From Turbatrix aceti (Eukaryota > Nematoda > Chromadorea > Rhabditida > Panagrolaimidae), in NCBI GenBank assembly GCA_963969345.1, contig OZ017768.1:5666718-5730717 (forward strand): a DNA stretch of 64,000 bases, read 5' to 3'. A program made the translations under genes and the position numbers. Below the pieces are notes generated by a model. The model was not told the DNA's origin and searched no databases. It worked only from the letters and a program-made list of their open reading frames with translations. Shown here piece after piece: positions 1-10,189 of this stretch (position 1 is the first letter of the stretch; each line of letters begins with the position of its first letter).

Positions 1-339
1 ACACGGAAGGCGGAAGCAATTTGACGAAAACAATGGTGCCTCCCTCGACGAATGATAATCCGACGGAGCTCAGAAACGTGCACGTGAACAAACCGTTGTG
101 TTCCTTCGACGTTTATCATGCTTTGGAAACCTTTCAAGTTGTAATAAAAAGCAGAGTAACCAATTCAACAAGGATTTTAGAAAAAAGTACGAAAAAAAGA
201 CAAAAAAATTCAAGTAGCCAAAATGCGCGATTTCGGTACTCTCGACGCGAAAAAAATTGAGGAGAATCTTACACTTTTTTTGTTGAAGGATCTTGCATCA
301 AACGGGTGTTTATCAGTCAAACTGCCGATATATCCGTGA
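1..339 (+). CDS. 3' end of an unrecognised gene (partial, enters from the left)
   Basis: An open frame (codons from base 3) runs to 140. A 40-nt intron at 141-180 (gtaata...ttttag) joins in phase 0 to 181-339, which ends in TGA at 337-339. The readable C-terminus is about 98 residues: a polar stretch, then KKVRKKDKK, then a helix-like segment ending LSVKLPIYP. I do not recognise a family. The stop shares its last A with the SURF1 start codon (TGATG). The alternative is no splicing, in which case the frame closes at 260. The short intron and clean phase favour the spliced reading, but no homology supports either. Confidence 0.35.
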
Positions 340-1742
340 TGTTATCACGAAAACCTAAAAACCTCGACTTACTGCGGTCGTTTGCGAGCCGTATTAAAGG
401 AAGTAAGCGTCCTCCGGGCGTTCTGACGGTTTGTGTTTATTATAAACCTTGCGGCACTTATTTTTTTTTACAGTTGAACGATCGCTCCGGAACGTCAAAA
501 AAATCCGGCAACTCATCCCACTCAAAATTTAAACCATCCAGTATACTGATGCTGGTGAGGACATTTTATAAAAAAATTTTGAAGTTTTGACGAGGTTGCA
601 GGCAGTTCCGGGAACGGCATTCGCTCTTGGCTGCTGGCAGGTTCGTAGGCTTCAGTGGAAGCAGTCCCTGATCGCGGATTTGGAAGCCAAACTCGACAAT
701 TCTGCTGTTGATTTTCCTGTTCACTCGTAGGGGATTTTTGGAAAAAATTTAAATTTTTTGGCGAAACCAAAAAAAAAACTGAATGCAAGATTTTAGGATA
801 GAAGAACTCGAAGACCTCGATTACCACAGAGTCAAGCTGCGAGGCCGGTTCCTGTACGACCGAGAATTCGTCATCGCTCCTCGGGGCCGCTTCGACAGGG
901 CGGCCAAAAAGCGGAAAGGAGGTCTCGCCGGTGATGCGTCTTCGTCCAGCCACGGCGGACACGTCATTACGCCCTTCCAAATCGAAAACAGCGAGTGAGT
1001 GGATTTTTGAAGAAGGCAGTTGCAAACTTTCTTTCCTGGCCCTAGGATTACTCATTTTCGAGAAAAAACAAGTTGTTTTGCACTGGAATGGACTTTTTGG
1101 ATTAAGACTAGCCGCCGGTGCCAAAGAAGTGCAGTTTTTTGTTTTATTTTTGACCGAATTACCAGAATAGTCCTATTCTGGGGTGCAAAGCTAAAAAAAA
1201 TGGAGAAAAATATATTTTGTGGCCTCATTGATGCTTTTTTTTTTAAATTCAAGCAAAACAAAGCCTAAAATTCTTCCCATGACCACCCAACCTGACTTTC
1301 ACACGCCAAACCCTCTCTTTTCAGCGCCGTGATCATGGTAAACAGAGGCTGGGTGCCACCGGAGCATGTCCGCTCCCCGCCCCGGCATCCGGGAGACGGT
1401 ACCGCTCATTTTGAAGCCATTGTTCGTCGGGGAGAAAACGTGAGTAACAACTCGGCTTGACGGATGACAAAATACATTTTCTTGCAGAGACCCCAATTCG
1501 TGAGCGAAAACATGCCAGAGCACGGAATATGGTATTACAAGAACCACCAGCAAATGGCCGCTGCCTGCGGGGCGTGCCCGGTCTACGTCGAGATGGTCTA
1601 CGAAGCGACGCCTTCCTCAGGGCTGCCCATCGCGGGTCAGACGAACGTCTCCGTCGCCAATGACCACCTCAACTACCTCGTCACCTGGTTTTCGCTATCC
1701 GCGATTACGACTGTTATGTGGTTTTTTAAATTTTGTCGATAG
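339..1742 (+). CDS. surf1: SURF1, mitochondrial cytochrome c oxidase assembly factor
   Basis: Six exons: 339-428, 474-554, 602-726, 797-994, 1325-1439, 1488-1742; 287 residues. SURF1 is an inner-membrane protein that helps insert haem a into COX1 during complex IV assembly. The first two exons give a Lys/Arg/Ser-rich, acid-poor presequence beginning MLSRKPKNLD. The first membrane helix runs into the family signature GCWQVRRLQWK (exon 3). IEELEDLDYHRVKLRG (exon 4), VIMVNRGWVP (exon 5) and the final helix YLVTWFSLSAITTVMWFFKF (exon 6) all match the family in order. Length is normal (about 300). The start is the only ATG that supplies a targeting peptide. The first donor (gtttgt) is weak. A polyadenylation signal AATAAA lies at 1756-1761. 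The upstream gene's stop overlaps this start. Confidence 0.92.
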
Positions 1743-2869
1743 GAGGGGAAATGGAAATAAAATAGGCCACGAGAAAATTTAAAAAAATTGAATTATCTGG
1801 ATTGCACCGGGACGCGGGGGAGGGGGGGGGGCTGGTAAAAGTTGCAGAAGAGTTCTCCAAAAATTTGGAATCCAAATAACCCCAAACGTAGAGTTGACGC
1901 ACGACTCCAATTATATAATGCTTGTCTGCTGCCGAGACCCCCTATTTATAGCATGGCCAGTTTTGCATGCCGAAACGTCGACTGCATGGGTTTCAAACTC
2001 GCTGCTTATTCACCTGGAATCCATCGGCTGACGTTGCCGACCTGGAACCCTAGCTTTTCAGGGTACCTATAAACATAAACTGTACATAAATATATATCGG
2101 CCCTAGCATGTGTCCACCAGGGCATAAAATCCGACCGGTCTAAGAATTTTTAGACCAACCGAAAAAGCCATTTGAAAAAATTCAGATATTTTTTTTTCAA
2201 ATACAATGTTTTTTTCAAATCTCAAAAATTGCACCGAAGCAATTTTTTAAATCCCAAAACCAAAAAAAAAATAGTTTTGATTTAAATTAGAGCAACGCCG
2301 CGACCTAAAAATTTAGGACAGCCGTCCACATGTTTTATTTGGAGAATACGAAGTTCAATACCCCAAATATGAATTTGCATTCGTATTACAAACGTTAGCC
2401 GTCGTGGCTGCCATGCACGCAAGATCCGGTCCGGCCATGCGCATTTACAAAGGATCGAAGGTTGTTAGACTGGCTTTAAAACATTAATTCGTTCAAGTAT
2501 ACTTCCACAATCTGCCATAAATGCCTTCTTGGAATTTTGCACGGAATTCGGTGCATTTTACGAAAAAAACGCGGAAAAACTTATTCTGGTTCTTGAGCCC
2601 TTCTACCACAAAGAATGTATTTCACCACGTTTCGACCGTTCAATTTATTGGAATTCAAGTAATCGAGCCACTGAAGCCGAACAAAAAGCAAAAAACATTC
2701 AATGGCAACAAATGTAAGAACCGTATTCAAAAATGCATTCATTCTGAATAAAGGGAACACTTTGTGTCCACAGTGGCCTCCACTTGCGCATCATCCTGGC
2801 AACCGAACATATCCAAAACTGCGTCTTGTCTTTTTATAACCCTTTCTGTACCTTCTCCGCTACCACGAG
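1743..2869. other. Spacer between SURF1 and TBCE
   Basis: No gene I can support. It holds the SURF1 polyadenylation signal, a G-tract near 1813-1830 (possible G-quadruplex), and a short perfect hairpin near 2138-2158 (GGTCTAA / TTAGACC arms) in A/T-rich sequence. Short open frames around 2521-2751 overlap each other in different frames and show no family features or splice logic. Confidence 0.5.
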
Positions 2870-4824
2870 ATGACTATAAATGTCGCGAGCGAACTCGGCA
2901 CTACTGTGATCGTCAAAAATAGCCGAGGACGGATAGCGTACATCGGCGAGGTCGACGGATACTCCGGCATCTGGTATGGCATCGATCTCGAGGATCCGGT
3001 AGCTGGAAAACACGACGGCACTGTTAATGGTCGCAGATATTTCACCGCGAGGTAGGTCTACTGTTGGCATGTCAGATTTGAACGAGGGATGTGTTTTAGA
3101 CACGAGAAAAGCGGTGTTTTGACTCGTCGCGAGCATGTTCAGTTCCCCGCTGGATTTTATGCCTGTTTTCAAGAGCACTATGCCGAGCTCGAATCCATGC
3201 GGAGCCGTCAATCCGAGAACATCGTCAACGTCGTGCTCATCCGAAACCCGGTGGCTTTCGTGGAGACCGAAGGCGTGCCGGTGTTTTCGCATTGCACGAC
3301 GCTGATTGTCCACGCAACGTTGCTCAAAAGTTTTGCGGACGTCGCGCGGCTCAGGAATTACTTTTCGGTGCTTCAGTCGCTCGATATTTCGTGAGTTGTT
3401 CTTGGATTTGTCAGATTTTTTGAAGGATGTTGTTTCAGGCAGAATGACTTTGACGTCTCCACGCTGACTGCCGATCTCCGAGGATCCTGGCCATCGGTTG
3501 CCGAACTTGCTGTCAACAGCTGCAATTTGACCGCCGAAGCTGTGAGTAGATTTTAGGAATGAGCGAACATCCATTTATTTGTTTGCGAACGAAAATGAAC
3601 ATTTTGTTCCAGAAATCTAAATTTAACATTTTTTTCAATCGATTTTTTGTTCGTTTTCTGTTCAAAAAATTTATTTTTGTTCATTAACAAACTCGAACAA
3701 AGTAAATTTGTTTTCGGACGAACACGAACGCAAAAATTTGAATTTCTTTGTCAAATTTAGGTAGAAATTTATTGCCATTGTTAAAAATATTCTAAAATTT
3801 ATTTTTAATGAACTGCGGACCAAAAAATCGAAAAATAATTTTTTTTATTACACGAGTGTTTTATTTCAGCTCCAAGAACTGTTAAACTGGTTTCCAGCCG
3901 TTGAAAAGCTTCACATTCACTCCAACAAACTCGCCCGCATCGAACTTCCGAAAGACGAGCACGGCAAAATCACCACGCAGAATCTGACTCTCGTGATCGC
4001 GTCTACGAACGATATCAGCTCTTTCGAAGCTGTCGGCGATCTTTTCGATCTTCCTAGGTTTTTTTTTAAATTTTTTTGACGTTCAAAAATTTTTTTTACA
4101 GATTAACAGAATTGAACCTAAACGCGTGCAAATTTGAAAAAGTTGAGCTGCCACGACCGCTTCCGGCTCTGGAGACTTTATCTTTGAAGCAGAATGCTTT
4201 TGACTCGGTTCGTGGATCTTTGAAGGGTTTTCACTATTTTTTTGTTTTTTTTAGCCTGATGACATCTTAGAACTCGAAAAGCTCCCAAAACTGACTTCTT
4301 TAAACGCGGATTTTTCCACCACGCTGCAGTTTGGGATGACGACGCTGGACGTCGTGATAGCCCGCTTCGAGAGACTGCTCTTCTTCAACAAAATCGACAT
4401 TTCACCGGTTGAACGGAAATCCAGCGAGTTGCTCTACGTCATCCGACTTTCGGCACTCCCAGACGTTCCCCCGATCCACGAAGCCACTCTGAGACGACTC
4501 AAGACGAAATACGGCATCGAGGACACGCAGACGACCCACGTCAAGCAGCGCTACGTCGACATCGTCTTTGAATGCCCCGACGCTCCTGGAAAGAAGGAAC
4601 ACACGCACCGCTTCCTCGACTGCACCCAGCTGGACCGAGCACTCTTCATCGCCCAGCGCAAGCTCAGACTCGACCCCGAGGCCTTCGAGGCGGTCATCCG
4701 CAGGCAGGGTGGCCTGGAAGAGGCCGTAGACAAGGCCATGCTCCTCAACTACGTCCTTGCTCTCGATTTTGACCCTGCCGATCGCGTGATTTTTCGGAAA
4801 AAAGAAAATGAACAAACGCAATAA
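2870..4824 (+). CDS. tbce: Tubulin-folding cofactor E (TBCE)
   Basis: Six exons: 2870-3051, 3100-3390, 3439-3541, 3870-4057, 4102-4207, 4255-4824; 479 residues (vertebrate TBCE is about 527). TBCE binds alpha-tubulin and acts with cofactors C and D in assembling the tubulin dimer. An N-terminal CAP-Gly domain (residues about 1-85) has GYSGIWYGIDLEDP and the GKHDGTVNGRRYF core. Leucine-rich repeats follow (about 110-330; LTELNLNACKFEKVELP is typical). The C-terminus (about 390-479) fits the ubiquitin-like domain of the family. All joins keep frame. Intron 3 (3542-3869) carries a GTTCG/CGAAC-rich repeat copy. AATAAA at 4820-4825 overlaps the TAA stop (4822-4824), so the 3' UTR must be extremely short. 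Confidence 0.92.
3558..3760. mobile_element. hAT-like repeat fragment in TBCE intron 3
   Basis: Repeated gcgaac, gttcg, cgaacacgaac words match the family best defined at 8740-9286. Terminal CAGGG motifs are not preserved, so this is a decayed or partial copy. Confidence 0.5.
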
Positions 4825-4942
4825 ATTCGCTTTTATTTACCCATGCAAATTACGTTCAATTGACCATTGACCTTTGCGCGGACGCATGCCAGATATTTTT
4901 ACACTCTCATTATCGACAGGGAATAGCTAGCGAGCCTCCGCA

Positions 4943-5771
4943 ATGACACTGTTTCTGGTGTACGTGTTGTCCGTCCTGGTTACGATAGCGTGGATCGCGG
5001 TGGGATGCGGAAAGCAGCGGAACAAGCCGGTCAAGCCAGTCTGGAACCCGGCTATGGTCAGGAAACCGCTATCGCCTCAGATGTTTCTAACAAAGTCACC
5101 GCCGAAGGTGGGCTCGCCTAATAAGGCGGCTGTGAAGAGCAAGGAAGAGGCGAGCAGCGGAAAGCCTTCCGCTGAGGACGGCAAGGATAAGGCTGAGGTG
5201 AGTTTTTTTTTTTGAGCGGACATGAGCTAGTCTTCCACTGACTCCGACTTCGGAGTCAAGAGTTGAATGTCGGAGTTCATATTTTTGTTCAAAAAAATCG
5301 ATTCCGAAGAAAAAAAGCTTTTTTTGCACAAAAGAGCGCACATTACCCAAAAAAAGTACTTTTTTTTGGGTAAAATTCACATTTTTTTCAATTTAGAATT
5401 TTTTTTGTTCAAAGAAATCATGAATGCTAAAAATTGCCTACGTTTTGATATTTTTTGTACTTTTTCTGCAAAAGTATTTATTTTTTTAATCGGCACTCAT
5501 GGAAGCCAAATTTTGGTCAAAATAAGTCGATTCGAGTCAAAAAGTCGACTGTGGGAAGTCAAAATCGCTTTTTTTTCATATTTAAACACCGCCTTTTTAG
5601 CAGAAGCAGGAACAGGGAAAAAAGTCGTCTTCCCCGGCATCGAGCCCAGAAACCGCGCCGATAAAGGACCGCTCACCCACCCGCTTCAACGACGACGAGG
5701 ATCTCTGCGTCGACAACGTTCCCAACGATCTCCGGCGCATGGTCGACGACCTCGATCCTATCTGCGCTTAA
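4943..5771 (+). CDS. Small single-pass membrane protein, unrecognised
   Basis: Two exons, 4943-5197 and 5601-5771, joined in phase 0; 141 residues. Residues about 2-21 (LFLVYVLSVLVTIAWIAVG) form one hydrophobic helix. The rest is basic and then acidic low-complexity sequence rich in Lys, Ser, Pro and Glu, ending DDLDPICA. This suggests a signal-anchored protein with a disordered tail. No family is recognised. The ATG lies 118 bp downstream of the TBCE stop and polyadenylation signal, with a candidate acceptor (atcgacag) ending at 4919. That spacing fits a downstream operon gene, though this is inference. The 403-nt intron carries a repeat shared with 34425-34580. The gene converges on PEX12, 66 bp between stops. 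Confidence 0.6.
5265..5420 (+). repeat. Dispersed intron repeat, copy 1
   Basis: Contains TTCAAAAAAATCGATTCCGA, then ACCCAAAAAAAG...TTTGGGTAAAATTCA and AATTTAGAATTTTTTTTG. The same blocks occur in the same order, reverse-complemented, at about 34425-34580 in an unrelated gene's intron. It is a short non-coding dispersed repeat of unknown class. Confidence 0.5.
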
Positions 5772-5837
5772 AAATATGTTTTTATGACATCTTTGTTTAC
5801 TTAAATATAAACAAGTTATTTATTACGGTTACATAAA

Positions 5838-7333
5838 TTAGGTAGAGTAAAGCCGGATGATTTCGAGGGGGGTTGCCGGGAGATGCGTGACAGGGCAGAG
5901 GCCTTCGCGACGGACAAAGTCGTTGATGCACGAGAAACAGAAGACGTAGCCCGAGACGGAAAGCACGGCGTCGTTCACGCGCTTTTCGTAACAGAGCGGG
6001 CATTTGTCCACTTCCAGGGTCAGGATGTCTATCTCCGAGGGTTTCTGTAAAGAATGAGTTCAGTAATTTTGTTCACGAAAACGAACGAACGTGAACAAAT
6101 TTGTTTACGTGCGCGAACGAACATTGAACGTTCTCTTTTTACCAATTGGGCCAAATTTTGCTCATTCAGGCAAAAATAAATACGTAATCCGTTTTTTAAC
6201 AGTTTTCCTACACTTTTTCATGAAGTAAAATCAAATAACAGCGTTTTTGACTTCATTTCTCCAAATATACCCAAAATCGGTGACCTATTTTGTTCGTTTT
6301 ATTTGTTCAAAAAATGTAAAAATGATCGCGAACGAACACGAACAACGTGATTTATAAAAAAAAATGTTCACGAACGAACATACACAATAAATTTTGAATT
6401 TGTTTGAGAGAAAACATGAACGAACACGACACGAACGTTCACCCATCCCAGCTCACACACTCACCGTCGCCGGATGTGTCGGGGCAGAGGCCCTCTTGTG
6501 TCCGAAGCCAAACTCGTCCGCAGCGTCAGACGAATAGAAAAACTCGAGGAACTGCACGAAAAACAGCCCGTAAGTTAAAACGCGAGCCAGCACCGACGGC
6601 AGTGAGATCACCAGACGCCAGAGTCTCGCGAGAAGGCCACCTGACTGGAGGTGCAGTGGAAGGGACTCGAATCTGGCGAGGTCATCGGTCGTGAGTTTCT
6701 CGAGACGCGTTCCTGAGAGAAACAGGCCCAGCGATGGGGCTCCGACGAAGCCAAAGACGTAGGCAACCTGGAGGGCGATGCCGATCGCGGAGAGGACCGC
6801 CTTCAACAGCGGATAGTATTTCAGGTAGATCACCGCGAATTTTGTTCTCTGAAATTTTGCAAAAAAAGGTCTAAAACATTCCTGAGCGGTAAAAAAATTA
6901 CCTGCTGCTCAGCGACGCCTTTGAGGGTCTCCTGAAAGTCATCGAGCTTGCCTTTGAGGTACGGCACTAAAGTCAGCAGAACGAGACTCCTCCACCTGCT
7001 GCTCCGGCTGGGAATCCTTCCTCCGACCCGCGAAATCCGTTTCATCGCGTAAAAATTCTCGGAGAACGACGCAGTGTACTTTTGAAGGTAAAAAGCCTCA
7101 AAAAGACTGCTGAGCACGAGGTAGAGCTCGTCGAAGTACTTGGTCGGCCACTTGGCAGCGTCTGGCCGCCATGCGCGGATCGCCTTGAGCAGGTAGCCGA
7201 GAGCGGGCTTGATCGTCGAGTGCAGGCTCTGCTGCGCCCAGATGTCAAAGATGGAGGGGAGCTTCTCTGGCTTTGCCGTCGTCGCTACCGCCGTCGCTAT
7301 CGCCGCGGTGCGAAACGTTCCTGGAGTCGTCAT
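5838..7333 (-). CDS. pex12: Peroxin-12 (PEX12), peroxisomal RING ubiquitin ligase subunit
   Basis: Three exons on the minus strand: 7333-6902, 6848-6465, 6044-5838; 340 residues (human 359). PEX12 is a peroxisomal membrane protein that works with PEX2 and PEX10 to ubiquitinate the PEX5 import receptor. The N-terminal part carries LPSIFDIWAQQSL and several membrane segments. The C-terminus is the degenerate RING with CPLC, a SGYVFCFSC core and CPVTHLPA, closing IIRLYST, all as in the family. Splices are phase 0. A minus-strand AATAAA lies just past the stop (TTTATT on the plus strand near 5819). The second intron (6045-6464) is filled by a hAT-like repeat copy. Confidence 0.92.
6058..6447. mobile_element. 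hAT-like repeat copy in PEX12 intron 2
   Basis: Dense acgaacgaacgtgaac words at one end and cgaacacgacacgaacgtt at the other, around a core with caaaaataaatacgtaatc and cctacactttttcatgaag. The core recurs in NUP214 intron 3 (61735-62110), which shows this is one family. The ends are degraded, and the last bases (acccatccc) resemble the CCCATCCCTG end of the copy at 8740-9286. Confidence 0.6.
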
Positions 7334-7849
7334 CGCGGGATCGTTGTTGGTGGTTCGATTCGATTTCCGGGATTGACAGCGGTCAGGGAAAATTGAATTG
7401 AAGACTACAAATCGCGTGCACCCGCGGCCGAACTGCGACGATACCGACTCCTTATCGATTGCCCATGTATGGAGCGTTGTGGAGGCGGGGGTCTAATCAA
7501 TCGGCGCGAAAGATACTCAAGATTTATTTCGGAGTATTCTGTTTTATTTAAAAAAAAGTTTTTTTTCTTTAAATTTAAAAAATTTTTGCTTCATAATATT
7601 TTTTTTAATTTGTGTGAGAATCAGTCCTGCTATTTTACATACTGTCAAATGAACAGAAATTATAATAAATTCAAAAAAGTCAAAACATTGCAAAAAATCC
7701 TCAAGGGAGGATTCCCTCCCTCTTCCAAAAAGAGACCTTTTTGTAAACATAGTGTTCCCCAAATTATTTATAAGAGATGCATGCGCGTGCTTTTTCGGGC
7801 ATTTTGACTTTTGGCAGTTCTTCTCTCTTCTCACATTCGTCTCGAAGTC
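7334..7849. promoter_or_regulatory. Divergent promoter region, PEX12 / pICln
   Basis: 516 bp between two divergent start codons, so it must hold both promoters. The right half is a T/A homopolymer stretch. A possible splice or spliced-leader acceptor (ttttggcag, ending 7817) lies 32 bp before the pICln ATG. I see no clear TATA element. Confidence 0.4.
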
Positions 7850-8602
7850 ATGCTAGCTCTTCAAAACACTCCTTACCCGACGGATGAGATTGTCCACATT
7901 CAGCCGAATGTCACCGCGCGCTGCGAAGCCCAAAATCTCGGGCATGGAACGCTTTACCTCACCGAACAGTGGGTTTTTTGTGAAAAATTGTGCAATCATC
8001 CTTTTTTTCTTTCTGTTTTCAGCACCGTCACCTGGCAAAACCAAATCGACCAGGGCTTTGTGCTGAACTATCCTGCCATCGCTGTACACGCTATCAACAG
8101 GGCGAACGGCGAAGAGCCGGAATCTTCGCTTTATCTCCTCGTTGATATCAAAAAAGCGGGTTTGTCTTTTTTTCATGTTTTTCCACTGTTTTTTTGTTTC
8201 TTTTTAGAACTCAATTACCGAAAAGATGGCCCGAGCGAAGACGATGACGAGGAAGTACAGACGCTGACGATCCGGTTCATTCCGGATGACGAACAGGTGC
8301 TTCACAACCTGTATTCCATCATGAACGACTGCCAAGAAGCGAATCCCGACCCCGAAGAAGAGGATAACGAGCATGGCGGCGGCTTCGATATCGACATCGA
8401 TGAGCCGGTCGATGGCGCTGGAGACTCGGGTCATCAGTGGTACACCGCGGACAACGTCGCTGACGTCGACAACGTCATGCTCACCGAAGAAGGCCACGCC
8501 AACCTCATGCGCATGCTCGGCGGCGCTGCAGCCCATCACGCTGATTCCAACGGCCACGGCCGTTCACAGGATGACGACGAGGAGATGGACGCCGATGCAT
8601 GA
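7850..8602 (+). CDS. icln: pICln, methylosome chaperone for Sm proteins
   Basis: Three exons: 7850-7968, 8023-8159, 8208-8602; 216 residues. pICln binds Sm proteins in the PRMT5 methylosome during snRNP assembly; an older proposal was chloride-current regulation. The PH-like fold is visible as GHGTLYLTE...TVTWQN, YPAIAVHAIN and SSLYLLVDI. Acidic insertions follow (PSEDDDEEVQTLTIRFIP), then the short motif LHNLYSIMNDCQEANPDPEE, a long acidic Gly-rich tail and the final DDDEEMDADA. The ATG at 7850 is the first in frame that gives the family N-terminus. Confidence 0.88.
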   Translation: MLALQNTPYPTDEIVHIQPNVTARCEAQNLGHGTLYLTEQWVFCEKLCNHPFFLSVFSTVTWQNQIDQGFVLNYPAIAVHAINRANGEEPESSLYLLVDIKKAGLSFFHVFPLFFCFFLELNYRKDGPSEDDDEEVQTLTIRFIPDDEQVLHNLYSIMNDCQEANPDPEEEDNEHGGGFDIDIDEPVDGAGDSGHQWYTADNVADVDNVMLTEEGHANLMRMLGGAAAHHADSNGHGRSQDDDEEMDADA

Positions 8603-10189
8603 GGACTGCGGGAGTGCAAAAAGTGAACACACGGTCTCGTTTTTGTCATGCTTGTTGTTTTTTTTCTCTGTAAAACCTGTGAAATGGTCGCAGATGCGAT
8701 TTTCTGACGCTGGACATAAAAAATGAAGTGGGTTCTGATCAGGGACTGGCGCAATCTTTTTTTTGTTCGAGAAATCGAACGAATGCGAACATTTTGGATC
8801 GCGTTCGCGAACGAACAACGAACAGTTTATTTTTTAAAATAAAAAACGAAAAAAAAATGTGAGTATAATTAGTTTAATTGTGCCGAAATCGATGTATTTT
8901 GAAGAAAAATAGTGTGTATTGACTTTGGTCATAAAAAATGTAGGAAAACTGTTATCGAAAACGTAAAAACTCATTGTACCGCGGTTTACGTTTACGTTTA
9001 TTAAAATCATTTATAAAAAAATTGTCTTAATTTTGCAGAAAAACGTAAACTGCGGTACAATGAGTTTTTACGTTTTTGATAACAGTTTTCCTACATTTTT
9101 TATTATCAAAGTCGATGCACACTATTTTTCTTCAAATTTCATCGAATTCGCCAAAATTAAACTATTTTACCCAAATTTTTGTTCGTTTTTGTCCGTTCGG
9201 AAAATTTATCTGTGTTCGCGAACGATCTCGACAAAGTATTATAAATGTGTTCGTTCTCGAACGAACACGAAATTAGCCCATCCCTGATTCTGACGACAAA
9301 AAAACAGCCTTGACTTTCAAAAGTATCGTCCAGTACAAGAATTGCAAGAAAAAAGGCGTTTTTCCCCAAAAACAAGTAAAAAGCCAAAACTTCTGTTCAC
9401 TGAAGTTCAACGAATGGGAAAAGCGATCAAACAACACGCTGCGATGAAGGCACCTTGCTGTTTCTGTTTGTTTTCACGTTCAAGGATGACACTGTGATGC
9501 GCGTTCTTCGATTTGCCCCTCTGACACCCGCGGGCACTGCGCGTTTTGTTTTTGCCTCCAGGAAAACACGAAGAAGTAATGCTGTGATTTGAGTTTCACG
9601 GTTGGAGCGTAACTGACGTAGCAGCAGTCCTCTAAACTCCAAATGGCCCACAACGGAAGGAAATTTGTACTCTCCCAATTACGCGGTTGCTGGTTGGTTG
9701 TCGGCCGTGGCGGCCGACTTGTCCTCGGGCGTTGTGTTGCGATCGCGAGGTCGTCGAACGAGTGAGAGGTGACTCGCGGCCTTACAAGGACGGAAGAGAC
9801 GAGGCCCGCTAGACGACACAAAGAGAATCTGCATTGCGTTGCGCGGAGTTGAGTGGTGTGGCTTCTGGTTTCGTGCGCAGGCAGGCAAGCAGGAGAGACG
9901 AGGGAGTGAGTCTAGGCATTGCAATGCCTTTCCGGGTGCATGCTGCAGATTCGCCTCACCGATTAGTTGCCTCCTTTCATTTTCACTGATTTTTGCGGAG
10001 GTGAGTTTCTAACCAAGTTTCATTTTTTGCCTGGCCTGAAAATGGGCCGGGCGCTGATTGCTGATTTTTGACAGCTTGAGCCCCACCTTTTTGGAAATAC
10101 CTGATTTTTTTGGGGTCAACAATTGAATTTTTGTTTTTTTGCATTTATCCCAACAAAAAAACGTTTCACCGTTGCAGTTCACGCCCTAG
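8603..10189. other. Spacer with mobile element and promoter/5' UTR of the secreted proprotein gene
   Basis: Holds the pICln 3' end, the element at 8740-9286, about 650 bp with no supported gene, and a likely 5' UTR intron of the next gene at 10001-10177 (donor gtgagt after GCGGAG, acceptor gttgcag). Several short minus-strand frames at 9427-9924 overlap one another and show no recognisable protein. Confidence 0.45.
8740..9286. mobile_element. hAT-like non-autonomous element with a large internal inverted repeat
   Basis: Starts CAGGGACTGG (8740) and ends CCCATCCCTG (9286), inverted CAGGG-type termini as in hAT elements. Flanking 8-mers are gttctgat (8732-8739) and attctgac (9287-9294), sharing TTCTGA, an imperfect 8-bp target duplication. 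No transposase frame is visible. Inside, two arms of about 100 bp (8895-8990 and 9040-9139) are near-perfect inverted copies separated by about 50 bp, so a transcript would fold into a long hairpin. It may be a head-to-head fusion of two copies. GTTCG/CGAAC words dominate both ends. Confidence 0.65.

Noticed and set aside
9427..9924. Overlapping minus-strand frames as a gene
   Set aside because: Three frames overlap with no splice structure or protein features, and the region lies in the probable promoter of the secreted proprotein.
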